Source: Amblyornis subalaris (Eukaryota > Chordata > Aves > Passeriformes > Ptilonorhynchidae). From it: a DNA stretch of 64,000 nt. The notes under the pieces are model-generated. The model saw only the letters and a list, made by a program, of their open reading frames with translations. It searched no databases and had not been told where the DNA came from. The translations under genes were made by a program, and so were the position numbers. The stretch covers positions 18,780,077 to 18,844,076 of the forward strand of contig JACAXG010000002.1 in NCBI GenBank assembly GCA_018881555.1. The letters run 5' to 3'. Of this stretch, positions 11,251 to 24,500 are shown piece by piece (the first letter of the stretch is position 1; the number at the start of each line of letters is the position of its first letter).

Positions 11251-14200
11251 GCGGAAAAACACGGGTTTGTCAAAAACAAACCTCTCTGCAGCATCGCCGG
11301 TATTATATTCCATGCCATATACCCCGGTTTATTGCCTCCAGGGCACTTGCTGTGGGCAGGATATTTTGGCTAATATTTGGCAGGCTGAGCACTCGTCCCT
11401 GAACACGCTCAGCAGGACAGTGTTTGCCCACCACTCCCCTCCAGCCCTGCCGGACAGCATTTGCAATGGATCTTCCAAGCAGGTGCCTTTTCTCTGTAGC
11501 CATTTAAATTCAGACCAGCAGCCATCCAAAGGGTATCCGTATGAACAGCAATAGCATGCACCACACACGGTGAACTGTTCTTGCCTCCCAACCTAACTGT
11601 GCTCTTGAAACTAAAGCCATGATATATTACGCATGCATAATTACTGACCTTTAAGATGCATGTTTTTTAAGGTTTTTCCCTTCACCAGTGAAAGGAACAA
11701 GGCATAATTCTCCCAAATTATAGTATAGCTTGATTTTTCTGAGTGTTCTGAAAACAGGGGATTAAGACAGGGAAGGCAGCAGAGGAACAGAGATTTGCCT
11801 GTTTAGAAATCAAATTGTTGATGGGTTTGCTGTATTGATTGTAAAATGAACACTATTCTAAGTCATTGCAGGATATCTGCAATAGCTTTGGAGAGGATCC
11901 TTTCACGTATGGAAATCTCCTACAAATATAAACAGAGGTCGCAGTTCCAGCTAAGATTACAACTGCCTGCTACTTCTCCTCCCGAGATTCTACTGCTCAT
12001 TGCTTATAACTTTGCCAAATTTGAAAGATTTGGATTGAAATCTTCTGTGACAGATGTTTGCACAAGTCTGAATGTTAGAGGGAATTCCCAGTGTGTCGTT
12101 TCCTGAGAATGAGATGCACGAAATTCAAGCTGGTTTGGGATACCAAATCATACAGTAATGGCATTGAAAAAAATCTTCAATGCGCTGAAGTATTTCGCAA
12201 AGGTGAACACATTGTATTTGCTAAAGTTCAAGTCATAATATGGGCATTCAGGAAGAGACTGCCAGCCTTCTGGCACAGAACAAACACAGCCGTTATTGTA
12301 CGTGGAGCTCTTCCTGAATCATGACTGGCAGTGGCGTTCCAGCACACCAGCAGCCCAGCTCAAGCAGTACCTGAGAAGTGTTTCCCTTTGTCTTAGCATT
12401 CCTTTTGCTTTGGGTGCTCTCCTGAATAGAGCAACAATAGGCAAAAATGACCTCTCTGAACACAGCAGTGCTGTCCTCTTTCTGATCTTATCAATGCTAT
12501 GAACCACTGTCACTTCTTTGACCATTTCAAAGATCAAGTCAAGCATCAGTGTCCCTGGCAAGTTACCATTTCAGCAAAGAGTTTCAGCTGGGCCTCATTT
12601 TGCTGTTGTCCCAGCTGTTCTCCCTTCTGGGGAGATTCTCTCTATATGAGGAATAAACCAGCAGTACTGACAGTCCTGTTGAAAAGCTTTGTGAAAATAT
12701 TTACTGAGAGANTGCCCATTTATCCCTGGTTGTTTTGCTGTGTTCATGATCACCTCAGTCAAAACCACTTTTTAGTCTCACCACTGGCAATGAGACTGTG
12801 GAGAGAATCTTTACAATAATCACCCCTTGATGCTGTTTTTTTCTTATTCCTGTGCAAGTCTGTTCATCTCCACATGGAACATTATGAGACAATGTTAATA
12901 ACTAAATGCCTATGAGCACTCCATGGCTGGATCTTGCTCATCTGCAACAAACACCTGAGCAGTATCCGTGCCTCTATGCTAGCCAGGAATGCAGAAAGAG
13001 AAGAGTTGGTTTCTCATTAAATTAGATATATCCCCATTATTTCTGATTATTCATAAACCTAGGTTAGTAATTTCTTTGAAAGAGCTTATTTTGTCCAGAA
13101 ACTGGAATCTGCAATCACTTTTTACATACCAGTCATACTAAAAAGGATATTTCCCCATTTGAGGTACGTACTTCTTAGGCTTGATTTTTCTCAGCCAATT
13201 GAGCTCAGTGCTCTTGAAATCAGTATATCAGGCATGATTCAAATTTCTCAACCTTTGCAAACAACTATTTGGACCATTCACTACAGTTACTTTCAGGGAG
13301 GAATGTAAATCACCTGGCAAGAACATATTGAGCTTTCAAAACCCAAACGATGAAGTAAAGTGAGGGGTATAACTTGATCAGAAAACATAAGATTAAAAAA
13401 ATACGCATGCAAAGTTGAGTAATTTGCACTAATTAGAGATTTAAGAGAAGTGAAGAATACATAGGTTCCTGAGAAGCTCGAAGGGGACAAATAACAATAG
13501 GGCTATGAATAGCTGCAATTCTTATTTTCCTTGCACTGTCAGCCCACTCCAATTCCCACATGAGGAAGCTACAGTTAAGTCTTCACATCCACTGAACACC
13601 ACGTGGTTACAAATACATTGTTCTGTCATTCTTGTGGTCACCTACTCTCTTTTCTGGTAACTCATACCCATTCTACAGTATCTGCAGCTATTTTTGTCAC
13701 TACTGAATGTGTGTCTGAGGGACTACTGCCCCAGTCAGCTTATACTAATAAAGGCAGAAAAGAATCATATTTTTCCTGCAACTGAAATGCAAAACATGTC
13801 ACATTTTTAATGCCCATTTTGTCATAGTCACCACCTAACACATTACCCAAATCTTGGTTTACACCTGCAAAGAAAAACAGGGAAAAGACACAGACATGAT
13901 ATTTGCCATCCTAAACCATAGGATCTCCATGGAATGCCAAAATGCCAGCCAGGCCTCTTTAAGGGAGTGTGAACCAAACAAAGAGCTGGTGACAGAAGTT
14001 CATTAAATTAGGTAAAGGTGTAAAGATTAAAAAAATGTGTGTCTGACTTTTTTCTTGCATATAATTGCAGATAATAAATACACATTTAAAAAATCCCATT
14101 AAAATATATTGTATTAAATCCACAAATTCTGGACGAACAAACCCCTTCCTATGAGTATATCCTTCCCCCACGTTACCAAAATGCACACTCCATCTGGTAT

Positions 14201-17200
14201 AGAATCTTGTACAAAATTATTAGGCTGTGAGTACATAGATGTGCTTTGATCTTTCTTCCTGTGAGAGGTAACCAATTGTCAGCATTTACTAGAATTTTCC
14301 CTGATAGAATAAAATCAGGTTTTGTCAACACTATATTATTTTTAGTCCTTGTGTTTAATTTCTCCTCTAGGAATCTGTTCTAGCATTCAGACAAACGTGT
14401 AAGATGTTCGTAAAGGGCACAGGGTGCCCAGAACCTCCTTTTTGCAGCCACAAATGCCTTTCTGGCACCAGCATCCATGGCACACGTGAGCTCACCTTTT
14501 CTGAAGCCCTTTCAAAAGGCACTCACAGGCCTTGCACATTGCTGAGCCTGATGCCACAGAGGCTTCCTAAGTGACTGCACCTAAGGAGTTGGTAAAAATA
14601 AGCTGCGAAAGACACAGGAGAGTGCCAATGAGTCTTTCACTCCATCCCAGAGCTGGGATGTCAGGCCATCTTATCTTTCCACAGAGCCACTACACAAAAG
14701 CCATCAGCCTTCAGGGAGGCTTCAGCCCTTGTTCAGACATTCAGGGCACCATCCAAAGTATATGATGACTGCACATGGTTTGCATAGCTTTTTTTTTTCC
14801 TACAGAGTTGTTTAAGCTGTGGAATTTTGTACAGAAGAATTGAATGGAGCTGTTAAAGTAGAAAATACATTTTTTTCGTACAGTTTAAAAATACAATTTT
14901 GAAATATCAAACATATTTACTTATTATTTTTCCTCAGTTACCATTAAACTAATGATAATTGCTCTTATTCCTGTATTTAACCCAAAAAAGTGTGTCCTTA
15001 ATGAACTACGAGACTGTCTAATAAAACTGGATATCAAATTTAGGACAAAAACATTTGTTATCATGTAATAGTGACCAGCAATTAAGACAGATATGGATTT
15101 TAATTTATTATCTCATAAAACCATTGTGTAACTCAAGAGACATTGATGAGCACAAAAAATTTGCACTTAGAGATGACAAATACAAACATAAAAGGACTTA
15201 AGAACTGAAGTAAGAAACTATGAAAATTAATTATTTTTTTGAGCGTTGAAATGAAAATATGCCCCATAGGAACAGAAGGTTTTGTTCTCAAACTCAGTGC
15301 TCTCTTATGAGAGGATTTAGAAAATCTATGAATATTTAAGAGAAAGAAATCAACTCACCCTGATTTTGCTACATTTATAAGGCATGACTAGTGTTAAACA
15401 TATTTTTGTCCATATGGAAAAAACAAGCAAACAGAAATGCTAGAGACATGGAGACGCAAGTTATTTCCTTTCTTTTAAAGTAATACGCTTCCTCAGGTTA
15501 AAGAATAGGATACTCCAAGGCAATCTCTAAGCTATTGATGCATAAAATCACAAAAGGTGTACCTGTAAATCAACAAACTTTTTATTTCCAAGGAAAAAAA
15601 GTAACATTATTAGTTCAGGGAAAGTCGGGGTCATTTGAATCCAAGACCAAATACCAACTGACTTCAGTGACAGGAGGAACTGGCTTTTGGGGTTAAAAAC
15701 CATCAAGCTACACTGTGGTCTAGAATCATAATTAAATTTTAGTTGTAAACAGTATCAGTATCATTGTGCATTTAAGTTTTTTCTTGTTCTTTTTTTTTCT
15801 TTACCTGATGTGTACTGATTACAGATGACCAGGTCCTGAATCTCTCAAGCCAAAGGAACACAGAACACGCATTGACTGTTCTTGGNAGGGTAAGACCCAA
15901 ATCAGTTACTCAGCAGGTAAGGAAGTAGAAAAATTAATTGTAAATATTCTTTAGTACCTTGTTAGAAATAGACTGTACTGTTCCCAAAAGTCATGACTAG
16001 TGAGTTTTAAGATAGATATCCTATTAAAAGAGGGAATATCAGTGTGAAAGAACCCCAAAATAAGGAAAGAACTTGGAGCTCTGTGTGTGGGGAGGGTGGT
16101 TGTAAGGCAAGACAGTACCAGTTTAATTCCTTGTTAGGTGTATTACACGATGGTGGTTTTTTGAGCATGATTAAACCCTTATTTAAGGCAGGGCATGCAG
16201 AGTTTGGCAATAGATCTTGCAGATAAAGAGAGCTGTTCTGCTCTGGGAAGTGGAGGGGGACCTGAACACAGTGGAAGAATACTGAGTCTGCTCTTCAGCA
16301 AAATAAAAAAACACAGCATGTGAGTAATCTGATCTTCACTCATCAAAGCAGGTATTCAAGTCATTCTCCAAATAATGATGGGATTACTCACAGGGGTAAG
16401 GTTAAGTGCTTTTGCTGAACTAATATATCTGGACAGAAGCCACAGTATTCTATGCAGGTCTCTTTGGAGGTATTCTCTGCAAACACTGGAACATCCACAG
16501 AATTGTAAGGAGCATAAAGACTCCTTTCTGCTTTCTATGTAATTATCTCAGAGAAACTCCCTAAAATTACACTTACTGATTTTTGCTTGCTTCAAAGCAC
16601 ATTAATCCTCATGTAGGATATTATTTTGTCCTAATACTAGGACCAAAATGCTAGGACAGTGCAGTGAAGAATAAAATCTTTTATAAGGGCATATAAATCA
16701 CTATTCTGGTTTCAGAAGTCATTGAAACTAATATGACTGTGCAGATATAATTGGAAAATGTGGCCATTAATTTCTACAGCATATAGAATATTTATCTGTA
16801 GTAATATATGTATCTTTTGGGAGGGCACATGGCAAATAAGTAAACAAGGAAGACTTGCTTTGATGAGATCATGCCATGAGAGTAGGGGCCCAAGATGAGA
16901 AAAACACTGTTTTCAAATGAGGGAGGACTGCGTTAACACAACCCAGCCAAGAGAGAGCTGTCTGAACCTCAACATGCAGAAGTTCCTTTGCTGCTCTCCT
17001 CAAACCAAGGGTGGTCAAGCAAAAGGGATGTGGATCCTCAGGCAAGGAAGAAACCAACTCCCAGGTCTGGGGGTAGACTGAAAAAGGAGAGGTGGGACAG
17101 AAAGCCGTAAAAGTAGCAGCCAGAATGAGGCATTCCTATCTATCAGTTTTCTATGGTCCACAGTCATAAGGCAGAACCACGGCACCAACAATTAATGTCG

Positions 17201-18366
17201 ATGCACACGTGAGGTGTAGCAACAGTGGGATGTTTAGACACTGACTAAAACTACTACAGAAACTAGTAACTCTTCTACTGATCAGCGTCCTCCAGCTACC
17301 ATCTTTTAAAATATATTTTTCTAACTGATTTTTTNTGGTATAATAAGGAAAAAAAAGAGTTACAGACAGCTGATCTATGAGAAAAATGGTGTGTGGAGAC
17401 TGTTTCTACCAAAACTTCATTAATAACTAAATCCGCTTCTGTGCAGAGAGCCTGAATAAGAGCCATATGCAATTTATTGTTTTCCACTGAGGACTGTGAA
17501 GACCTTGATGGAGGCATTTGGCAAAGTTGCTGGTGCAACTCTTAGAAGTTATGAAAAATCTGATGCTAGATCTGAGCTGAAATAAGTGAGAAAGGGAGCA
17601 CTGAAATAATGGTCTGGAATGAATATGACTTCAAAAGGGATCAGGCAGTTTAGTCTTACCTAAACTAAGACAGCAGTAGATCCAGTGAACATTTTTTTCT
17701 AAACCACTAATAAAAATACATTTGCCATTCAACAGAATGAATATACAAACTATTTGCACATTTTGCAAACTTAGTATTATTTTTTCAGTCAGAAGCTGTG
17801 CCATAGAATACTTTCCTTTGTTAGCAATGGCACCATTTCTAGTAGAAAACTTGGAAAAAAAAAGAATAAATTAGTTTAACTTTAAAATTATTGATATGAC
17901 CTGATGCAATGTTAAGGCTTCTATCTTGAACTGTAGCTGAGTTTACAGTGTTTTGAAGTCTCAAGCCTGTAATTGTCAGCTGCAACAGCACGAGAGTGGG
18001 CAGGGCAATTTGTGGTAGGTTTACAAATCTGCGGAACTGCAGAAAATGTGAAGCAAAGAAGTGGCATATTTTTTACATAAATGTAATCAGGTAGGTTCCA
18101 ACATTTAGAGTAATCATTCCAACTGGTCACAGCAAGTCAGACAGGTTTTTTAAATTCTTGGTAAGTTTGTCAAGAGATCTAAAAATCCTATCAAATTTTC
18201 TGCAGTAACTCAGTCACATAGAACAGGTTTCATATACTTGCTCTATTGAAAAGNGAAGACTGGATACAAAGCAAAAGATAGAACAGTCACATTTCTTGAA
18301 TACAAAGATCTTATAAATTAGATAATGATTCAAATTGGGAACAGCCATTTTACTGCTGCTTATTTC
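11251..18366. other. intergenic region with probable SLC22A16 3'UTR
   Basis: AT-rich sequence without a recognisable gene. The right end next to 18367 must include the SLC22A16 3'UTR. The stretch at 11.26-11.65 kb, next to the CpG island, holds AT-rich motifs and could be conserved regulatory sequence, but this is only an impression. Confidence 0.5.
17473..17478 (-). promoter_or_regulatory. candidate poly(A) signal for SLC22A16
   Basis: AATAAA on the minus strand about 0.9 kb downstream of the SLC22A16 stop codon. Supported only by the hexamer and its position. Confidence 0.3.
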
Positions 18367-18570
18367 TCAGTGCTGACTTTCTTGACCAAACATCTCTATC
18401 TTTTCTAATGCTGCACCACTGTGTGCTGGAGGAGTCTTTTCTGAACAGCTTTTCTTGTTTCTTCCCATTTCTGTAGCTTCCACCAAAGTATTAGTCAATG
18501 GTTTTCCCAGTGTTTCTGGAAGCATTATGGTTAATATTCCACTCAGAAGAGCCATGATTCCAACAAGCAA
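18367..18570 (-). CDS. SLC22A16: SLC22A16 coding exon 8, terminal
   Basis: 204 nt including the TGA at 18367-18369, residues 512-578. Acceptor TATTTCTTCCAG. Encodes LLVGIMALLSGILTIMLPET, LGKPL and a polar cytoplasmic tail rich in Glu, Lys and Ser. Confidence 0.95.
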   Translation of the reverse strand: MLVGIMALLSGILTIMLPETLGKPLTNTLVEATEMGRNKKSCSEKTPPAHSGAALEKIEMFGQESQH

Positions 18571-21500
18571 CTGGAAGAAATAAACAGTAGCTGTAAAGGT
18601 AGATATGTCTTTCAAGCTATACATAGCTTTTGATCTTGTTTGAGAGTAAATTTAAATAAAGCACAAGGAACTGTAATGTAAAGCAAAGATCATAAGTCTT
18701 AAATGTTGCCTGTATAAAAGATCTACCTTTTTTGTTGCATAAATGAAAAGATTAAGCAGCAGAATTATTGAATGAGCCAGTGAAGTGTTTTGTTCACAGG
18801 AAATCAATTCAGTGCAAACAGAAATAATTCTGTTTGAGAAAACAATACATATTATCTTCATTTGGTATTTCTACTATCAGGCATGTATTTAAGAACTGAT
18901 TCTAGGATTGCATACATTCATTTTCACAGGCATGTTCACAGAGCTACAATTTCCCTGCCACCTGTAATCTCAATTCACACTCCAGGCTCCTGTGTGCCTG
19001 TACCTGTGTGCCTGTTCCTCCTGCACACAGCCAGACTGGAATTTCTCCGTATGGCTTATTGGCCTGGAGCCACAAAAGTGCACACCCATACTCGGGAGAG
19101 CTCTTCAGCAGATGATGAGCTAGTGTTCAACAGGAATACTTTGCTAAACTCAGTTTCAAAGAACTGTTAGGAGTGCAGGCATCTCCTGACATCTGCACTG
19201 GGATCATCTTTTGGATGTGTCAATAGTGTACACAGTTCCATAACAACAGCTTACTTCAGCATGAGTGGTGCGAGGATCAGGATAACTTGGGGTAGAGAGA
19301 GAAACACACACTTGTTCCAGGAATATCTACTCTTTCCCTTCANGTTCCCTTCACATAGACATTTCTATGTCTTGTTCGATGACACCACACTTTCCTCCTC
19401 TGAGTACGGAACAGCATTAAAACCCTGACAGTCCTCCAACACCAGGTTATAAATGACCCAATTCTCTCCTGATAGAAATACTTTCACACAGTACATCATG
19501 CCTGGTCTCAGTGTTTTTCCATTCTGTGACTGTGAACTTTGATGCTGTATTATCCTTATCTTGCCCTATGCTGATTCTAAAATCTGTCCTGTGTTTTTCA
19601 AGGGTGAGAGAGAACATTTGGAATCACTGTGCCTATATCTCTCACACAGAGCCTGGGACAAGAACTGGCCAGCTACCATCTGCAGCTAAGCCAGATTTTA
19701 AGTCAGAAAGGTGCTTTAAAATCAGAATTCTCTATTGTAACCTTGAACAAGGGTATTTTCATGCACATGCACCATGCTGGTTTTGCTTCCCTTCCCCTCC
19801 AAAAGAAGAGAACAGTTTGTCTCAAGTATTCATTTGAGAAGCAAAAGGCACACTGTTGCATAAACTCCTTTCTGCACTTGCAATAAATATAGACGCAAAC
19901 AAAATAAAAAATGAATCAAAATACTGCCAAATACTACCAACAACAGTGAAAATAAAACAGTCATGCTCTTACCATGAAAATTAAAAAGAAAATCCTAGCA
20001 GTAATGGGACTAGAGGGAATGGCACTGAGTGACAAACTGATGAAGATCCTTTTAGACAAATATGTGACAGGAGTGATACTTAAAAATATATTCCAAAATA
20101 TTAAAATCTCATCTCTGAGTGTCAAAATTCTTCTCTACTACTAAAACATGATTTTCTGTCATGGAAAGACAGGATGAATTGACACATGGAGTTATTCCAC
20201 AATATAATCTCTTATGCACATCCTGTCCTAAGTTTATAATTGAGGATATTGAGGTCTGTACAGGGTATTGAATCTTGTGGACACCCATACACTTGGAGTG
20301 TATGAGAACTGGATCACTGGTGATACCCAAAAGAACTAGGTTAAAGCAACACTGTGTGCTTTGAATATGTGCGTCTTCTTTGTTTTGGTTATTCTTTTAG
20401 ACACTTGGCATTCTTATCATGTTTTCCTTCCTCATGAACCTACCTCTTATTCCCCTGAGGACTCTCACTATTCTGTAAGTGTGCACATCACCATCTTTCC
20501 TGCCTTTTCATCTCAGCTCTCATATCTCTGTTTTATCCCATGTTAGTTTTCTTTTTTTTCTCTATGTGAAAGCTGCTGCATGCTGAGTAATTCAGTGCAT
20601 TTCCCTTCTCCCTGACCCTCAAAGCATTTTGCAATATTTTCTACAAAAGACAGAGCATGAAGCAATTAGGTCACAGTGTATTAATTCAAGGACTTCTCAA
20701 ATGTCATCTACCTTTTCAAGGGCAGTAGCCACAGTTATCAATGAAGTGATTCACATTTAGTCAAAGCAAGTCTTTTGCAGTCTTATCTTGGCATACTTCT
20801 TCATAAGGCATCTGACATAATTTAGCCCTTTGCTTGCTTGTTACAAACGTGTGCATTTTGTATGTACATATGTACTATTTTAAATACATAATTCAGTATC
20901 AGAAAATGTTCTCCTGATATGGTCAAATGCTTATGTGTACAAATAAGTGTACTATTGTACAAGGTATTTAAGTACGTTTAAGGATGTTGCGGTTAATTTG
21001 ACAGGCATACCTGCTTAAATGTATTATGCTTCCATGGTCTTAATTTGAAATATGATTTTCTACTTAGTCAAACTCTTAGAGTATTCCAAACACTTCAGTA
21101 CAGCCATCAGCTTCTATCAGATACCATAAAAAACTTCAGAAAAAGATTTACCATCATTTTTCTTATGTCCTCGTCCCTATCTGGAGCAACAACTATAATT
21201 TTGCAGTGGTCTAAGACCAGGACTTAATGTATTTAGTCTAGAACAAAAGGTAATTTGAATTAAATATCCCTACAAAATAATACTTTTACTTCTGAGAAAA
21301 AATTATTATTCTAGTCTGCTATTTATGTTTATATTCACATCTGATGGCTCTGAACCAATCTAAAATGTGATCTTATTGACAAAATCCCTACTTCAACAAA
21401 AAAGGTCACATTTTGACCTGAAAATCCACAAGTATTTGACACAGGCTTTGTATTCATTTATTTACATCAGTGTGGACTTTTAAAATTTCTAATTTATGGT

Positions 21501-24500
21501 TTTTCTGAGAGAAAAGTCAAGCCTGTTAAAGGGCTATTGTAACATAAACAGCTGAGAAATAGAAATAGTGTATATATGGAGCAGTTGTTTTACTGTACGT
21601 TTTCTATAAAGTTGTCCCATGAAAACCATACTTGGCAAGTTATTCAAGATTTATAGACATTCAAATGAGATGCCTGCAGTACTCACAGGTGGCATAACTG
21701 TACCTGAGGCAGAGTGCCAAACAAATAGCAGTGTTTGCAATAGATCAGTGTGATATGTATCAGTTTACTTAGAAATGTAATCCATTTGATTTCACTTCCC
21801 TTCCAAAACACTTACTTGACCTGAGACTTGTCACGCTAATGCTCCAACTCAAGACAAGCCTATTTAATAAACTGACAAATGCTATATAACAGGAGCTAAT
21901 AATGGAAACATATTCACTGTGAACCACTACTCAACTCTACAAAAACTCTGGATAATTTTTGTACGCTGAGAGCTGTTCATAGCTGAAATAATTCCTGTGT
22001 TTATACTGCCATTTGCACTGCTCTCCAGCATGTTTGAGCACTCCCCATCTGTGGTGTAACTGCAGCAACTCCAGTAAAGACAAAATGCTGACAAGAGAAA
22101 AAAAAATGTTCTCCCATGACCACTCTGCTCTGCAAATGTTGTTTTGTCTTTCCTGGAATCATATCTTGGTTTGTGTGGGGACATTGTTAAGAAACAAAAC
22201 ATTTTTAGGAGCTTGAAGAAATAAATTTATTTGTGGTCTCCTTCATCCTCTTAGTTTTCATCAAAAATAACCAAAAGTAATTAATTCAAATAATGAAATG
22301 AGCTCACAAGAATTTTCTGAAACCAATCTCTAGCATCTATAATTGAAGATTTCATAGATGCAAAATCAAAAGGATACAATGCACTTTTTTAGGAAACTCC
22401 AGTGTGGTGGACAAAATTTGACTAAGAATCCAGGTTAAAGACACATTCCCATCACCCTTTCACCTTCTGACATGTGTAATGTACATATAACATCAGTGTG
22501 CTAGTCACAGTGAATTCTAAGGGGTTTTTGAAAGAATTAAAACTATTTTTAAATCATTAATAAACTTTTGTTTACTTAAAGCTTTAATATAAACTTTGTA
22601 ATTCCTTCTGGTTTTACATATATGGGCATAATTTATCCTTCAGGAGAAAAAAGGGACTGAATTGCTGCAGGATTTCTAAGCAGCAAATGCTTCATAACAG
22701 AAGTACAATGAAGAAATATGATTCATCTGTGAGCAGGAAATAGATAAAATATTTTGTCCAAAGTGGATCTGCTCCATAATGCAGACAAAATGCCCAAAGT
22801 AAACAAAGGAATGGTCCCACCTGTCTTTTCTGGGGCAACTGGTGGTAAAGGACAAAACCTAATGGTAACATGACCTGGAGTTACCTAAAAAGTGAGATGC
22901 GCTTAATGAATACAAGGTACTGTTGCCTGACAAAGTCACCATGAACCTCATCAATACCATTTCCTTCTCTTTTTCTATCTCATGAATTCTTTTGTTTAGT
23001 TCTGGTAAATGCAAAACACAGAATATGAGCTTTGGGACAGGTGTGAAAACCAGGTATAGTAAGCACAAAACATTCTTGATCTTTTGGGAGGCTATTCCAA
23101 AGACGCAATGTTCCAGAGAAACCATGGAAAATATTAAGGCATAATGTAAGGAAATCCAGCCAGCTGTGGTAAATTCAGGAATGGAAGAACTATGCCTTTG
23201 AAAAAGGGTGAGAATAAATCAGGAGCAGGGTCAAAAACTACTAGGCCTGCAGAAAAGTATGGGCTATGACACTTCCTAAATGTTATATGGTAGATGCAGA
23301 ATATTTTTATGGAAAATATTTTTACCAATTTTATACTAGGATTCAGTGCATGAATATTTTTCTGTCTTCCATCATAAAAACATTTCAGAGTATTTCAGTG
23401 ATTCAAAGTCTCCCTTTTGCTTTAGCTGCATATTTTTAACAATATGAAGCTGCTAGTCTTTAGGACTTAAAATTTCAAACAAGAATGGTTTACTCAATTT
23501 TCTTTTCAAAATAAACATTCCGCTTTTGGTTCCCTTGTCACTTGGAAAACATATTTGGTAAGTTATTAAAGAGAAAACAAGTGACACATACACCTTTTAA
23601 AAAAATATTCACCATTGAAATAAATACGTACAAGTGGCATGAAAATCCAAACACTTCTCAGATATACACAGAAAGGAGCAACCACACTTCCTACACGGCA
23701 CATCATGCTTCCACTTCCAACAGCAAGTGATCTAGACATAAAAGAATTTTAGTAAGAATTCTGGCAGTTAAAGGAAACAATTAGAAATGCACAGACAACT
23801 TAAAACATCAGTAGGATTTGTGTCTTTAAGCAATTATATTAGGAAGCTGTTGCTATATAAATAAATTTATATTGTAGTGAAATTCAGCTGCTTTTGTAAT
23901 TAACATTAAAATATAATTAGCATTGAGCACAGATCACAGGATGAACAACTAAGACTTTTAAGAAAGGCATAAAAATGTTCAAGAAAGTATTGAGTATTCT
24001 TCTAGTTCTCCAAGGGAACCAATCAGTGCACATGGAATCGAAAATAAATAAAAAACTATGGTACAGCCAAACTCCAGACAACTCTGAAGCAGCTGAGGAA
24101 CTCATTACATCCCAAGTCTTTCAGATCACTACCACTGATGCCAAGAGCTGCTGGATCTGGTGCAGAAACATAACAAAGGGAATGAAATGACATCAAATTA
24201 ATGAAAAATACATAACTGGCAAAAGTTCTTACCTTACAATTGTCGGGTACAGTTCTGCTGTGTAGAGATATATAAGGCCAAATGCCACACCTATAGAAAA
24301 TTTTCCAGCCATATTTGCTAAGATAATTAATATATTGAAATCCTATTGAAAGAGAGCACAAATAAATATACCACCAGAAAATAACACCCTTCCAAACATA
24401 ATTTATATTCTTCAAAAGTTGTGATCCTTCTTTAAACAATAAGCAACACTAATTGCTTGCTTTTTAAAAATTGCTCAATAAGTTACTAGTTTCCATATCA

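Noticed and set aside
10352..11373. Overlapping open frames of 245, 176 and 278 codons on both strands
   Set aside because: They lie in the CpG island where stop codons are rare, give Pro/Arg/Gly/Ala-rich low-information translations and have no recognisable domain.
24056..24439. 127-codon minus-strand frame overlapping SLC22A16 exon 6
   Set aside because: It is a shadow frame; the conserved protein sequence lies in another frame of the same exon.
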